The notes under the pieces were generated by a model that was not told the origin of the DNA, did not search any database, and worked only from the letters and a program-made list of their open reading frames with translations. Of a DNA stretch of 9,182 nucleotides, positions 1 through 7,226 are shown piece after piece (the stretch's first letter is position 1; each line of letters begins with the position of its first letter). The stretch lies in the NCBI GenBank assembly GCA_026390045.1, contig JAPLGR010000413.1:1-9182 (forward strand). The letters run 5' to 3'. Position numbers and translations under genes: made by a program. Source of the stretch: Chloroflexota bacterium. GTDB lineage: Bacteria > Chloroflexota > Anaerolineae > Anaerolineales > E44-bin32.

Positions 1-15
1 TGCTGCATCAACAGG

Positions 16-42
16 ACGGGCGGGGACTATCCCCACCCGTTT
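16..42 (+). terminator. Terminator-like hairpin at the left edge
   Basis: The arm ACGGG (16-20) pairs with CCCGT (36-40), and GGGGA (22-26) pairs with TCCCC (30-34). One C/A mismatch separates the two blocks and the loop is CTA. The stem is followed by only three T (40-42), a short tail. The likely role is to end transcription of a gene lying off the left edge, because no coding sequence is visible to its left. A protein-binding palindrome or the start of a structured RNA are alternatives. Confidence 0.45.
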
Positions 43-304
43 GGTGACTGGTGCTTGAGCGTGGCTATGCGCCAGTTGGACCCCCTGAGGGGAGCATTTG
101 CGCACCACGGCGCCACAGGGCTTCGCCTGGCCAGATTGCCAGACTGGCCGTCTCAAGGCCTGGTGAGCGAATCCCCGTCCAGAACCCAGAGTGGTGGGGA
201 CCGCGCGCTTCCATCGGGAGGACAACATTAGGCTTCGGCCAGGGGTCTGCGGCCTTCGCCCACAGCCTTCCGCACCACTCCCTCGCTCTCGTGAGGAGGT
301 TCCG
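43..304. other. Intergenic stretch without a recognisable gene
   Basis: I see no credible protein in either strand: the open frames here have no homology-like motifs and no ribosome binding site. Several short complementary segments could form a rod-like fold on the + strand: CTGG 48-51 with CCAG 179-182, CTTGAG 54-59 with CTCAAG 152-157, and GCCAGT 71-76 with ACTGGC 143-148. Small hairpins lie inside, at 83-91 and 118-128. I looked for signatures of RNase P RNA, SRP RNA, tmRNA and tRNA and found none. A 6S-like or other small RNA is possible but unproven, since GC-rich DNA gives such pairings by chance. Confidence 0.5.
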
Positions 305-333
305 TTGTGCTGGGCGCGTGCCCGTGGCATAAT
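305..333 (+). promoter_or_regulatory. Sigma-70-type promoter for the small membrane protein unit
   Basis: TTGTGC (305-310) is a -35 candidate, matching three of six consensus bases. CATAAT (328-333) is a -10 candidate, matching five of six. The spacing is exactly 17 bp. Transcription would start near 340, giving a leader of about 90 bases before the start codon at 430. There is no other gene start nearby for it to serve. Confidence 0.5.
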
Positions 334-429
334 GTTGCCGCTCGCTCTTGCCCAGAGGCTGCCTCCGCGCCCCACCTCATGTGCGGCGGGCGGGCGAGGA
401 GCGATGCCTTAACCTAGGGAGGATCGATT

Positions 430-654
430 GTGATGGCTCACGGAATCCTAACCCCGGAAATCGTTCGCCAGGCTGATGTGCTGCTCGCGTACCTCGACCC
501 GGGCTCAGGGAGCTTCATCCTGCAGCTCCTCGTTGCGGGCATCCTCGGCGGGCTGGTTGCCATTCGAATGTACTGGAGCAAGATCAAGGCGCGCTTCACG
601 CGCAAGCCACAGGAGACAGGCACGGCCACACCCGAGGACAAGCCCGATGAGTGA
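430..654 (+). CDS. Small single-span membrane protein with YLDPGSGS motif
   Basis: This is a 74-residue protein. After a short polar N-terminus comes YLDPGSGS (residues 21-28), then one hydrophobic segment of about 17 residues (29-45), then a basic stretch (RMYWSKIKARFTRK) and an acidic hydrophilic tail. The layout suggests a membrane anchor with the basic side in the cytoplasm. I recognise it as a small uncharacterised family with the D-P-G-S/T-G-S signature; its biochemical role is unknown to me. The strong site AGGGAGG (416-422) lies 7 bases before GTG 430 and 10 before ATG 433, so either start is possible. The stop overlaps the start of the methyltransferase gene by 8 bases, implying translational coupling and perhaps a shared function at the membrane. 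Confidence 0.75.
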   Translation: MMAHGILTPEIVRQADVLLAYLDPGSGSFILQLLVAGILGGLVAIRMYWSKIKARFTRKPQETGTATPEDKPDE

Positions 655-1156
655 TGTTCGTCGTCAACCGGCATCATTCCGCGACCGATCGGGGTTCCTC
701 TTCACGCGGGAGGGCCGGCTCTACCGCCAGGTCAATCGAAGCTACCAGCCGGACTACGACCTGCTGCTCTCGTCAGGTATGTACCAGGATCTCGTCGATC
801 GCGAGCTTCTGGTTTCCCATACGGAATCGAGCGAACCCCCCGCAGATCCCGGCCTGGCCCACCGGGTTCTTGAACCCGAGCGCATCCCCTTCGTTTCATA
901 TCCCTATGAGTGGTGTTTCGGCCAACTGAAGTGCGCGGCGTTGCTCACGCTCGAGATCCAGAAGCGTGCCCTGGACCGCGGCTTGTCCCTCAAGGATGCC
1001 AGCGCCTACAACATACAGTTTCGCGGCTCCCGGCCGGTGCTGATCGACACGCTCTCCTTCGAGCGTCTCGTCGAGGATCGCCCGTGGATCGCCTATACAT
1101 CGATGGCATCCCGCTGGATCTGGCCTCCCGCCTCCTCCCGGCCCGGACCCGGTTGA
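647..1156 (+). CDS. N-terminal fragment of the broken methyltransferase
   Basis: Translation starts at ATG 647 inside the end of the small membrane protein gene. The protein begins MSDVRRQPASFRDRSGF, which fits the start of the family: an FRDxSGF block followed by LYRQVN and a YDLLLSSGMYQDL segment. The recognisable region ends at LIDTLSFERLVEDRPWIAY (up to about 1096). The last 20 residues or so, to the stop ending at 1156, are out-of-frame sequence rich in Ser, Pro and Arg. The fragment has no SAM-binding motif and is unlikely to be an active enzyme alone. Confidence 0.6.
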   Translation: MSDVRRQPASFRDRSGFLFTREGRLYRQVNRSYQPDYDLLLSSGMYQDLVDRELLVSHTESSEPPADPGLAHRVLEPERIPFVSYPYEWCFGQLKCAALLTLEIQKRALDRGLSLKDASAYNIQFRGSRPVLIDTLSFERLVEDRPWIAYTSMASRWIWPPASSRPGPG

Positions 1157-1941
1157 GTCCTGCCCTCACGCTGCATATCCACGTCCACGCCGGTGCCCAG
1201 AGACGATACTCGGACGCCACCGCCGCACCCGCGCGCGGCCGCATGACACGCCTGGGCCACATCGGGGTGATTGAGAATCTGGAAGCCGCGGTTCGCGCGC
1301 TCCAGTGGGAGCCGCACGGCACGGCGTGGCAGTCGTACTACGAGGAGACGAACTACACGCCCGCAGCAATCGAGCACAAGCAGTCCCTGACCGATTCCTT
1401 CCTCTCGCAGGCGCGGCCGCGGGTGGTCTGGGACCTTGGTGCAAACACGGGGCTTTTCAGCCGCATCGCTAGCCGCCAGGGCGCCTACACTCTGTCCATC
1501 GATTCTGATCCCGGCGCGGTCGAGGTCAACGACCGCGAGTGTGTCAAGGTAGCGGAGCGCTCGCTGCTGCCGCTGCTCATCGATCTGACCAACCCGAGCC
1601 CGGCGCTCGGCTGGCAGAATGAAGAAAGAGCCTCGCTGCGGGAGCGCGGCCCGGCCGACGCATTGCTTGCGCTGGCGCTTGTGCACCACTTGGCGATTGC
1701 CAACAACACGCCCCTGGCCGATATCGCTTCGTGGTTCAGCCGGCTTACCCGCTGGCTGGTCGTCGAGTTCGTGCCGAAGGAGGACAGCCAGGTGCAGCGG
1801 CTGCTGTCGTTCCGCGCCGACATCTTCGACGACTACAACGAGGCGGGGCTGGAGAAGGCGTTCGCCGGCGCGTTCCGGATTGTTTCCCGCCAACCGATTC
1901 GCGAGTCCGCCCGCATCTTGTATCTGATGGAGCGGCGGTGA
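1096..1941 (+). CDS. C-terminal methyltransferase domain fragment
   Basis: This frame holds the SAM-binding core. Motif I is VWDLGANTGLFSR, followed by the acidic SIDSDPGAVEVN strand and a later VHHLAIAN block with LVVEFVPKED, typical of class I Rossmann-fold methyltransferases. The C-terminus ends SARILYLMERR. The frame is open further left (to about 910), but the translation upstream of 1096 is the wrong frame of the N-terminal half. The first in-frame ATG with sensible context is at 1243, without a clear ribosome binding site. It could be expressed as a free domain, but more likely it is the dead 3' part of the gene. It ends 74 bases before the deacetylase start. Confidence 0.65.
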   Translation, partial: YIDGIPLDLASRLLPARTRLSPALTLHIHVHAGAQRRYSDATAAPARGRMTRLGHIGVIENLEAAVRALQWEPHGTAWQSYYEETNYTPAAIEHKQSLTDSFLSQARPRVVWDLGANTGLFSRIASRQGAYTLSIDSDPGAVEVNDRECVKVAERSLLPLLIDLTNPSPALGWQNEERASLRERGPADALLALALVHHLAIANNTPLADIASWFSRLTRWLVVEFVPKEDSQVQRLLSFRADIFDDYNEAGLEKAFAGAFRIVSRQPIRESARILYLMERR

Positions 1942-2015
1942 CTCGCACCGCGTGAGTCCGGAGTTCCCCCCACGACCCGCGAATGACGGACCAGGGGGTG
2001 ATTGAGGCTGAGACC

Positions 2016-3044
2016 ATGCCTGCCGTCCCGTTGTGCTATGCGCTGGTCCCCTCCCCTGAGCACGACCTCGAGAGCCATCCGGAAAACGCGGCCCGCTTTG
2101 ACCTTGTTGAGCCCGCCATGGAGGAGCTGCCCCTCGGTGTCGCCGAACGTCTCGATGCGGGCGAGGCGCCCGACGACGCGATCCTGCGCGTCCACCTATC
2201 AAGCTACCTGCATGCTCTGGAGGCTGCATGCCTGCAGGGCCCGGCGTATGTGGACATGGCGCCCACCTACGTGACCCAGGCCTCGCTGGGCTCAGCACGG
2301 CGTGCTGCCGGAGGGACTCTCGCAGTCGTCGATCATGTGCTTGGTGGCAAGTCCCGAGCCGGCTTCGCCCTCGTCCGCCCGCCCGGTCATCACGCCACCG
2401 CCACTCGCGCCATGGGCTTCTGCCTGCTCAACAACATCGCCATCGCCGCCCGGCATGCTCAGGACTCGGGTCTGCAGCGCGTGATGATCGTCGACTTCGA
2501 CGTGCACCACGGGAATGGGACTCAGGACATCTTTGAATCCGACGGGGACGTACTGTACGTATCGACACACCAGTACGGGATCTATCCTGGCACCGGCGCG
2601 ATGAGCGACGTCGGGCTCGGCGCGGGAGAGGGGATGACCGTGAACATTCCTCTCCACCCACACACAGGCGACGAGGCGTTCAAGCGGATCGTTCATGCCG
2701 TGATCCTGCCTCTCGGCATTCGATTCGAGCCGGACCTGATCTTGATGTCCACTGGGTTCGACGCACACTGGCGCGATCCCCTCGGCCAGCTTCAGCTCAC
2801 CTGCAGCGGCTACCATATGCTGACGCGCACGGTTGCTCACCTGGCAAGCGAGAAGTGCGGGGGACGAATCATCGCCGTCCTGGAGGGCGGATACGATCCT
2901 GAGGCCGTTCGAGGTTGCGTCACGGCAGTGGCCCTCGCGCTCGCCGGGCTTCCCGCACCTCCCGACCCCCTGGGCGGAGGCGGCTACCTCGAGCCCGACG
3001 TCGACCCGCTGATCGAGCGCTTGCGCCAACTCCACGGACTGTGA
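2016..3044 (+). CDS. Zinc-dependent deacetylase, histone deacetylase superfamily
   Basis: This is a complete enzyme of the HDAC/AcuC/acetylpolyamine amidohydrolase fold, cytoplasmic, hydrolysing acetyl-amide bonds; the natural substrate (acetylpolyamine, acetyl-lysine protein or other) cannot be told from sequence. Numbered from ATG 2016 (342 aa), the catalytic His pair is H125-H126 in RPPGHHA. The Zn ligands are D162 and H164 in DFDVHHGNG and D249 in TGFDAHWRDPLG, and D160 is the charge-relay Asp. The transition-state Tyr is Y293 in LEGGYD, so all key residues are intact. An earlier ATG at 1983 is in frame, but the AGGGGGTGA and GAGG ribosome-binding-like sites (1993-2007) lie downstream of it and the family N-terminus matches from 2016, so I prefer the shorter form. 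No terminator clearly separates it from the methyltransferase upstream, so shared transcription is possible. Confidence 0.95.
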   Translation: MPAVPLCYALVPSPEHDLESHPENAARFDLVEPAMEELPLGVAERLDAGEAPDDAILRVHLSSYLHALEAACLQGPAYVDMAPTYVTQASLGSARRAAGGTLAVVDHVLGGKSRAGFALVRPPGHHATATRAMGFCLLNNIAIAARHAQDSGLQRVMIVDFDVHHGNGTQDIFESDGDVLYVSTHQYGIYPGTGAMSDVGLGAGEGMTVNIPLHPHTGDEAFKRIVHAVILPLGIRFEPDLILMSTGFDAHWRDPLGQLQLTCSGYHMLTRTVAHLASEKCGGRIIAVLEGGYDPEAVRGCVTAVALALAGLPAPPDPLGGGGYLEPDVDPLIERLRQLHGL

Positions 3045-3101
3045 GACACCCGGTGCGGCATCGCTCTTGCATGCTCCTCTGGCATGCCACCGCAGTCCCG
3101 C

Positions 3102-3130
3102 TTGCGAAAACGCTCGAGGTGCGGCATACT
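3102..3130 (+). promoter_or_regulatory. Sigma-70-type promoter for the TPR gene
   Basis: TTGCGA (3102-3107) and CATACT (3125-3130) each match four of six consensus bases and are separated by exactly 17 bp. The start site would be near 3137, giving a nearly leaderless transcript of about 12 bases before the GTG start, with AAGGTGA (3138-3144) as ribosome binding site. An inverted GCATGC pair just upstream (3069-3074 and 3082-3087) could be an operator or chance. Confidence 0.5.
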
Positions 3131-3148
3131 GTTACATAAGGTGATGAA

Positions 3149-6100
3149 GTGGCCGACATAGCTTTGCGCGCCTATGTCAAGGAGATCGATGACCTCGTCG
3201 AGCGCGAGCAGCTCGATGAAGCCATTGCCCACTCCCGCCACGTCCTCGAAACCTACCCGAAGCACCTGGACACTTACCGCCTCCTCGGCAAGGCCTACCT
3301 GGAGGCCAAGCGCTACGGCGACGCGGCCGACCTTTTCCAGCGCGTGCTCTCGGCGATCCCCGACGACTTCGTTGCCCATATCGGCATGTCGATCGTCCGA
3401 GAGGACGAGGGCAACCTCGATGCCAGCATCTGGCATATGGAACGGGCCTTCGAGACCAATCCCGCGAATCCCGCGATCCAGCAGGAGCTTCGACGCCTCA
3501 TCGGAAAGCGCGATGGGCTCGAGCCGCACAAGGTGCGACTCACCCGCGGCGCGCTGGCTCGCATGTACGCGCACGGCGAACTCTACCCCCAGGCGATCGC
3601 TGAGCTGCGCTCGGCACTCCAGGAGGACCCGGACCGGCCCGACCTGCAGGTACTGTTAGCCAACCTCTACTGGCGCACCGACCAGAAGGAGCAAGCCGCC
3701 GAGGTCGCCCAGCAGATCCTGACGAAACTCCCGTTCTGCCGCGACGCGAATCGCATCGCCGCCGGATATCTTCAGGGCATCGGCCGCGCCGACGAGGCAA
3801 CACCGTCTCATCGCCGGCTGGCGTCCCTCGATCCGTACGCCGCCTTCGTCGAAACTGCGATGGTCGACCCCATCGGGGTGGATGCCGGTTCGGTTCACCT
3901 GCAGAAACTTGAGTGGCGTCCGGGTCATCCTGTGTCCGCCCCTGACCTTCCTCGGCCGACCTGGACCGATTCGCTCGGAGCCGGTCTGCGCGCCGATTCG
4001 CAAGCGGCTGCTACTCCCGCGGCGCCGGAAGGACCGATTCCAAGCTGGCTTGCAGGCGGCACGCCTGGCCATGCTCCTGCCCCATCACCAGTCCCACCGC
4101 CCGTCCCTGCCGCTCCGCCACCCGCGGAGGTTACCCCGGTGGAGGAACCCGCGCCGGCCAGCGTTCACCCGTTTGCCGGGGCAAACGCGCCCCCGTCTGC
4201 CAAGATCCCGCCCTGGATGCGCGAGGCTGGATGGGGCGAGTCGAAAGGTGAAGCAGTTGAGGGGCCCGTCTCCTTCAGCGATGATGAGCTCGCGCGTGCA
4301 CCTACCGGAGCAAGCGAGGGCGAGCTGGCTCCAGCGGCTATTCCCGATTGGCTGAAGGACATTGCCCCTCCGCAGCTCGGCGCGGCTGGTGGCGGGCCGT
4401 CCGTGACATCAAGGCCCGACTGGGGGGATGAAGCCGCCTCAGGGACCCCCAAGCCGACTTCCGCACCCCAGCCCGCACAGCCTTCGGCTGAAGCAGGCAC
4501 CGATAAGGGCGGCGAAGTCCCGACATGGTTGGAGGAGCCCTCGCCCGGCGCAACCGAGACGATTGTGACGTGGCTTGGTGACCGCAGCGCCCGAGCAGCT
4601 GCCTTCCAGCAACCACCCTCACCATCTCCAGAGCCGGAACCTGCCCCTGAAGCCGAGCAGCCCGATTGGCTCGCCCAGGGCGGTTTCCTGGATGAGGGGC
4701 CCGCCGAAGAAGTACCCTCAGCACCCGAGGGCCCACCCGCGTGGCTGACGGGCGTTGCAGAAGCAGCGGCTTCCGAGGAACTCCTGTCGGAGGAGCCGCC
4801 AAGCTGGGTGTCGGAGGAAACCCCGGAACCCGCGGAAGAGGAGATCACTCCGGAGCCACCACCAGGCCCAGAAGCACCGGACTGGCTGCGGGCTATTGCG
4901 GAGCCTGGAGCGGTTACAGCGCCTTCCGCAGAAGCCGAAGCGGCCTTCGGAACCGCAGGCGCGGGCATCGATTGGCTGAGGGGGATCGGCGAGCAGGAAG
5001 AAGCTCCGGCGCCGACCGAGGCTCCGTCCGCTGGCGCGGGAGACGAGTGGCTCAGAGGCCTGGTCGAATTCGGCGCAGAGGCGACCAGCGAGCAACCCAC
5101 ACCCGCGGCCGATGAAGACGCGGCTTGGCCGGAAGGCGAACCTGCCGCGGCGGAGGCCGCACCGTCAGAGACACCGGATTGGCTTGGCAGGCTGGCCGCG
5201 GCGGCGCCTCCTCCCGAGACGCCCAGCGCAGTCCAACAGCCCTCCTGGCTGGAAGAGGTTGCATCTGAGGGTGAGCCGGAGGCGGCGCAGGAACCCGATT
5301 GGCTCAGCGAGATGCCTGGCGCGTCCAAGAGTCAGCCTTCGCAGATCCCTGAGCCCGAAGCGGACGATTGGCTCAAGGGTCTCCTGGATGGAGCTGCCTT
5401 GCCGCAGGAGCCGGCGCCGGCACCCGCAGAAGCTGGTGGCGAGCCCGACTGGTTTGCGCTACAGGGACGGGAAGAGGAATCTGACGAGGACGCAGCGGCA
5501 CGGATCAGGACGGCGACGACAGGCTGGCTGCGAGAAGTAGGTGAGCAGCCCATCCCGCCGGATGCTCTTGAGCCGCCCCCCGCACCAGATTGGCTCAAAG
5601 AATTCGAGGCCGCCGGAGGTCAGGCTGCCCAGCCCTCCGATCGGACCGTTGGCAGGATCAGGGGACAAGGTGCCGGCGCGCGTCCGGGTGGAACACGACC
5701 GCCCATCGGCGCGATGGATGCTAGCGCTGCTGGAGAGCTTGGCGAAGATGATGTCCAGAAGTGGCTGGAGGCGCTTGCGTCCAGACAAGAGGGTGGATCA
5801 GGGGCCGCCATCGAAGAAGCTCCACCTTCTGACACGGGCTCATTCTTCCCGCCCGCCGTCCCCGCCGAAGAAGCACGTCTTTCCGAGGAAGCCGAGGAGG
5901 GGATGGACTGGCTTGAGCAGGCGGCTGAGCAGGCCGAACCTCGGCGTGAGCCCTCGGTCACCTCATGGCAACCGGTCGACCAGGAACCCGAGTCGCCTCG
6001 CGAGCAGCAGCCGGTTTCACTCGAGTCCGAAGAAGAAGAGGTGCCGGACTGGCTGCGCTCGCTCGCGGCCGAGGGCGGGCCGGTTGAGCCTGCCGAAGAG

Positions 6101-7159
6101 CAAGCTCCTGCCGAGGAAACAGGGCCTGACTGGCTACTGACTGCTGCGTCCTCGACTGTCGTTTCCCGCACATCAATCCAAGTCCCTGAGCCTCCTGCAC
6201 CCCCAGAGCCTCCCGAGCCAGCGGAGGAACTGGAAGAAGAAGCTCCCGACTGGCTGCGCGCCCCTGCGGAGGAAGTAGGCACTGCAGTGGAGCCAGAGCC
6301 GGTTGCAGAGGCGCCCGGCGAACTCGAGCAAGCACCCGACTGGCTGCGCGTCCCCGCAGAGGAAGCAGGCACTGCGATGGAGCCACAGCCGGCTGCAGAG
6401 AGACCGGGTGAATCCGAGCAAGCGCGCGACTGGCTGCTGTCCGCAGCCGGGGAAGTCGAGCCAGTTGAGCCAACGCCGGCGTACGAGGAAGAAGAGGCGG
6501 GGATGCCCGATTGGCTTCGGAAGGCCGCCGAGGCCCCGGAAGCGGCTGAGCCGGCCGAGCCGGTTTGGGAAGCCCCGGAAGCGCCGAAGCCTGTGCCACC
6601 TGCTGCACTCGAGCCGACGTGGATGCGACCCAGCGAGCCCGCTGGGGTCCGCCCAGTTCCTTCTGAGTCCGAGATCGTGGTCCCCGAATGGCTCCGGGTT
6701 CCAGTGGAGGCGCCGAAGCTTGAGCGGAAGCCTGAGCCGGAGGCCATGCCGGAACCTGTCGTCCCGGCCCCGGTTGCTCCTCCTCCTGTCGCGCCTGCTC
6801 CGCCGGCACCCGTTGCGGTCGTTACCCCGCCGCGACCGGAGGCACCCAAGCCGGCGGTTGAGGCACCTGCTCCACCGCGCCCGCCCAAGGCGCGCACAAC
6901 TGCCCGGACGCTTCAGGAAACCCTCGCCGTCGCTCGACACGCGTTGGCTTCGAACGACCTTCAGAGCGCGGCCAAGCACTATGGGATACTGATCCGCCGC
7001 CGGTCGCTGCTGGATGACGTCATGGCGGACCTCAAGGTGGCTGTCGAACGCCTGCCAGACAGCCCGGAGCTGTGGCAGGCACTTGGCGACGCGTACATGA
7101 AGGCCGATCGGGCGGCTGAGGCCGTCGAGGCGTATCGGCACGGCCTGGCGAACCTGTGA
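3149..7159 (+). CDS. Large TPR protein with a disordered linker of PDWL motifs
   Basis: The protein has 1336 residues in three parts. Residues 1 to about 225 are helical TPR repeats (blocks such as LDTYRLLGKAYLEAKRYGDA and RGALARMYAHGELYPQAIAEL). Residues about 260-1245 are extremely rich in Ala, Pro and Glu, acidic and surely disordered, with Trp found almost only in short motifs. Residues about 1250-1336 are a final TPR region (SPELWQALGDAYMKADRAAEAVEAYRHGL). There is no signal peptide or membrane segment, so it should be cytoplasmic. The start is GTG 3149, four bases after AAGGTGA. TPRs mediate protein contacts, so a scaffold or adaptor role is the fair inference; no enzymatic domain is visible. 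I recall TPR proteins with similar DWL linkers in Anaerolineae, without a known function. It has its own promoter and a palindrome behind it, so it may be transcribed alone. Confidence 0.93.
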   Translation: MADIALRAYVKEIDDLVEREQLDEAIAHSRHVLETYPKHLDTYRLLGKAYLEAKRYGDAADLFQRVLSAIPDDFVAHIGMSIVREDEGNLDASIWHMERAFETNPANPAIQQELRRLIGKRDGLEPHKVRLTRGALARMYAHGELYPQAIAELRSALQEDPDRPDLQVLLANLYWRTDQKEQAAEVAQQILTKLPFCRDANRIAAGYLQGIGRADEATPSHRRLASLDPYAAFVETAMVDPIGVDAGSVHLQKLEWRPGHPVSAPDLPRPTWTDSLGAGLRADSQAAATPAAPEGPIPSWLAGGTPGHAPAPSPVPPPVPAAPPPAEVTPVEEPAPASVHPFAGANAPPSAKIPPWMREAGWGESKGEAVEGPVSFSDDELARAPTGASEGELAPAAIPDWLKDIAPPQLGAAGGGPSVTSRPDWGDEAASGTPKPTSAPQPAQPSAEAGTDKGGEVPTWLEEPSPGATETIVTWLGDRSARAAAFQQPPSPSPEPEPAPEAEQPDWLAQGGFLDEGPAEEVPSAPEGPPAWLTGVAEAAASEELLSEEPPSWVSEETPEPAEEEITPEPPPGPEAPDWLRAIAEPGAVTAPSAEAEAAFGTAGAGIDWLRGIGEQEEAPAPTEAPSAGAGDEWLRGLVEFGAEATSEQPTPAADEDAAWPEGEPAAAEAAPSETPDWLGRLAAAAPPPETPSAVQQPSWLEEVASEGEPEAAQEPDWLSEMPGASKSQPSQIPEPEADDWLKGLLDGAALPQEPAPAPAEAGGEPDWFALQGREEESDEDAAARIRTATTGWLREVGEQPIPPDALEPPPAPDWLKEFEAAGGQAAQPSDRTVGRIRGQGAGARPGGTRPPIGAMDASAAGELGEDDVQKWLEALASRQEGGSGAAIEEAPPSDTGSFFPPAVPAEEARLSEEAEEGMDWLEQAAEQAEPRREPSVTSWQPVDQEPESPREQQPVSLESEEEEVPDWLRSLAAEGGPVEPAEEQAPAEETGPDWLLTAASSTVVSRTSIQVPEPPAPPEPPEPAEELEEEAPDWLRAPAEEVGTAVEPEPVAEAPGELEQAPDWLRVPAEEAGTAMEPQPAAERPGESEQARDWLLSAAGEVEPVEPTPAYEEEEAGMPDWLRKAAEAPEAAEPAEPVWEAPEAPKPVPPAALEPTWMRPSEPAGVRPVPSESEIVVPEWLRVPVEAPKLERKPEPEAMPEPVVPAPVAPPPVAPAPPAPVAVVTPPRPEAPKPAVEAPAPPRPPKARTTARTLQETLAVARHALASNDLQSAAKHYGILIRRRSLLDDVMADLKVAVERLPDSPELWQALGDAYMKADRAAEAVEAYRHGLANL
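4037..6700 (+). repeat. Array of Trp-Leu short linear motifs, consensus PDWLR
   Basis: Within the TPR protein, from W300 to W1181, I count 24 Trp-Leu pairs, 15 of them DWL and 11 exactly PDWL. Variants include PSWL, PTWL, PEWL, PPWM, PTWM, PDWF and PDWG. The usual form is [P][D/S/T/E]W[L][R/K/E]xx[L/I/V/A/P], which could form a short amphipathic helix. Spacing is irregular, mostly 20-45 residues, and codons differ between copies, so the motif is conserved at protein level while the linker drifts. This suggests many weak binding sites for one partner, or for the protein's own TPR modules. Confidence 0.85.
6245..6424 (+). repeat. Tandem duplication, two units of 90 bp (30 residues)
   Basis: Unit 1 (6245-6334) and unit 2 (6335-6424) both start PDWLR and end EQA, and are identical at 23 of 30 residues and, by my count, 74 of 90 bases. 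A third, truncated start (RDWLLSAAGEVEP) follows at 6425. This shows how the motif array grows: in-frame duplication of one motif plus its spacer. Confidence 0.9.
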
Positions 7160-7181
7160 GGTTCATTCCATGCGAGATTGA

Positions 7182-7214
7182 CCGAACTCGGGGACGTCCC
7201 CGAGTTCGGCGTTT
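7182..7214 (+). terminator. 28-bp perfect palindrome with short T tail after the TPR gene
   Basis: CCGAACTCGGGGAC (7182-7195) is followed directly by its exact reverse complement (7196-7209), then CGTTT. As RNA it forms a 12-bp stem with an ACGT tetraloop. It sits 22 bases after the TPR stop and 17 before the ndk start. A terminator is the simplest reading, although the T run is only three long. A perfect palindrome of this size could also be an operator for ndk. Confidence 0.5.
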
Positions 7215-7226
7215 GCGGAGGCAACG

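Larger units (their letters stand above)
647..1941 (+). pseudogene. Broken SAM-dependent methyltransferase (NoeA-related type)
   Basis: Two adjacent frames together look like one protein of the family often labelled class I SAM-dependent methyltransferase or NoeA-related protein, usually about 450 residues from memory. The first frame gives the N-terminal part up to PWIAY and the second resumes at YIDGIPLDLASRLLP. These blocks should be separated by roughly 25-30 residues in intact relatives, so the break looks like an internal deletion rather than a single-base slip. By frame arithmetic the lost length is 1 modulo 3. The junction lies near 1094-1096 at a shared TAT, compatible with microhomology-mediated loss. 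The family probably methylates a glycan or lipid-linked substrate, but the substrate is unknown. An assembly collapse cannot be excluded. Confidence 0.7.

Noticed and set aside
51..332. 93-codon + strand frame in the left gap
   Set aside because: No ribosome binding site, no recognisable motif, and it runs through the promoter at 305-333.
910..1095. Upstream ATG (910) as the true start of the C-terminal methyltransferase fragment
   Set aside because: The translation from 910 to about 1095 is merely the N-terminal half read in the wrong frame; homology begins at YIDGIPLDL.
1080..1160. Programmed frameshift in the methyltransferase
   Set aside because: No slippery heptamer at the junction, and family residues appear to be missing, which slippage would not explain.
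1940..1958. Hairpin GACTCGC/GTGAGTC after the methyltransferase stop as a terminator
   Set aside because: Seven pairs including a G-U and no T run; too weak to claim.
1093..2298. 401-codon frame on the - strand
   Set aside because: Lies opposite the methyltransferase and deacetylase genes, Arg/Pro/Gly-rich with no domain-like motif; an antisense shadow.
4165..5328. Second long - strand frame (387 codons) with the same SQSG pattern
   Set aside because: Also a shadow of the TPR protein's linker, caused by its codon bias and GC-rich third positions.
4037..6700. CRISPR or other DNA-level repeat array
   Set aside because: Repeats are conserved at protein level with variable codons and irregular spacing; only the 90-bp tandem pair is a DNA repeat.
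5620..6897. Long open frame on the - strand (425 codons) with repeated SQSG
   Set aside because: It is the antisense shadow of the PDWL linker: the codons for PDWL read backwards as SQSG. No ribosome binding site, only low-complexity Ser/Gly/Ala.
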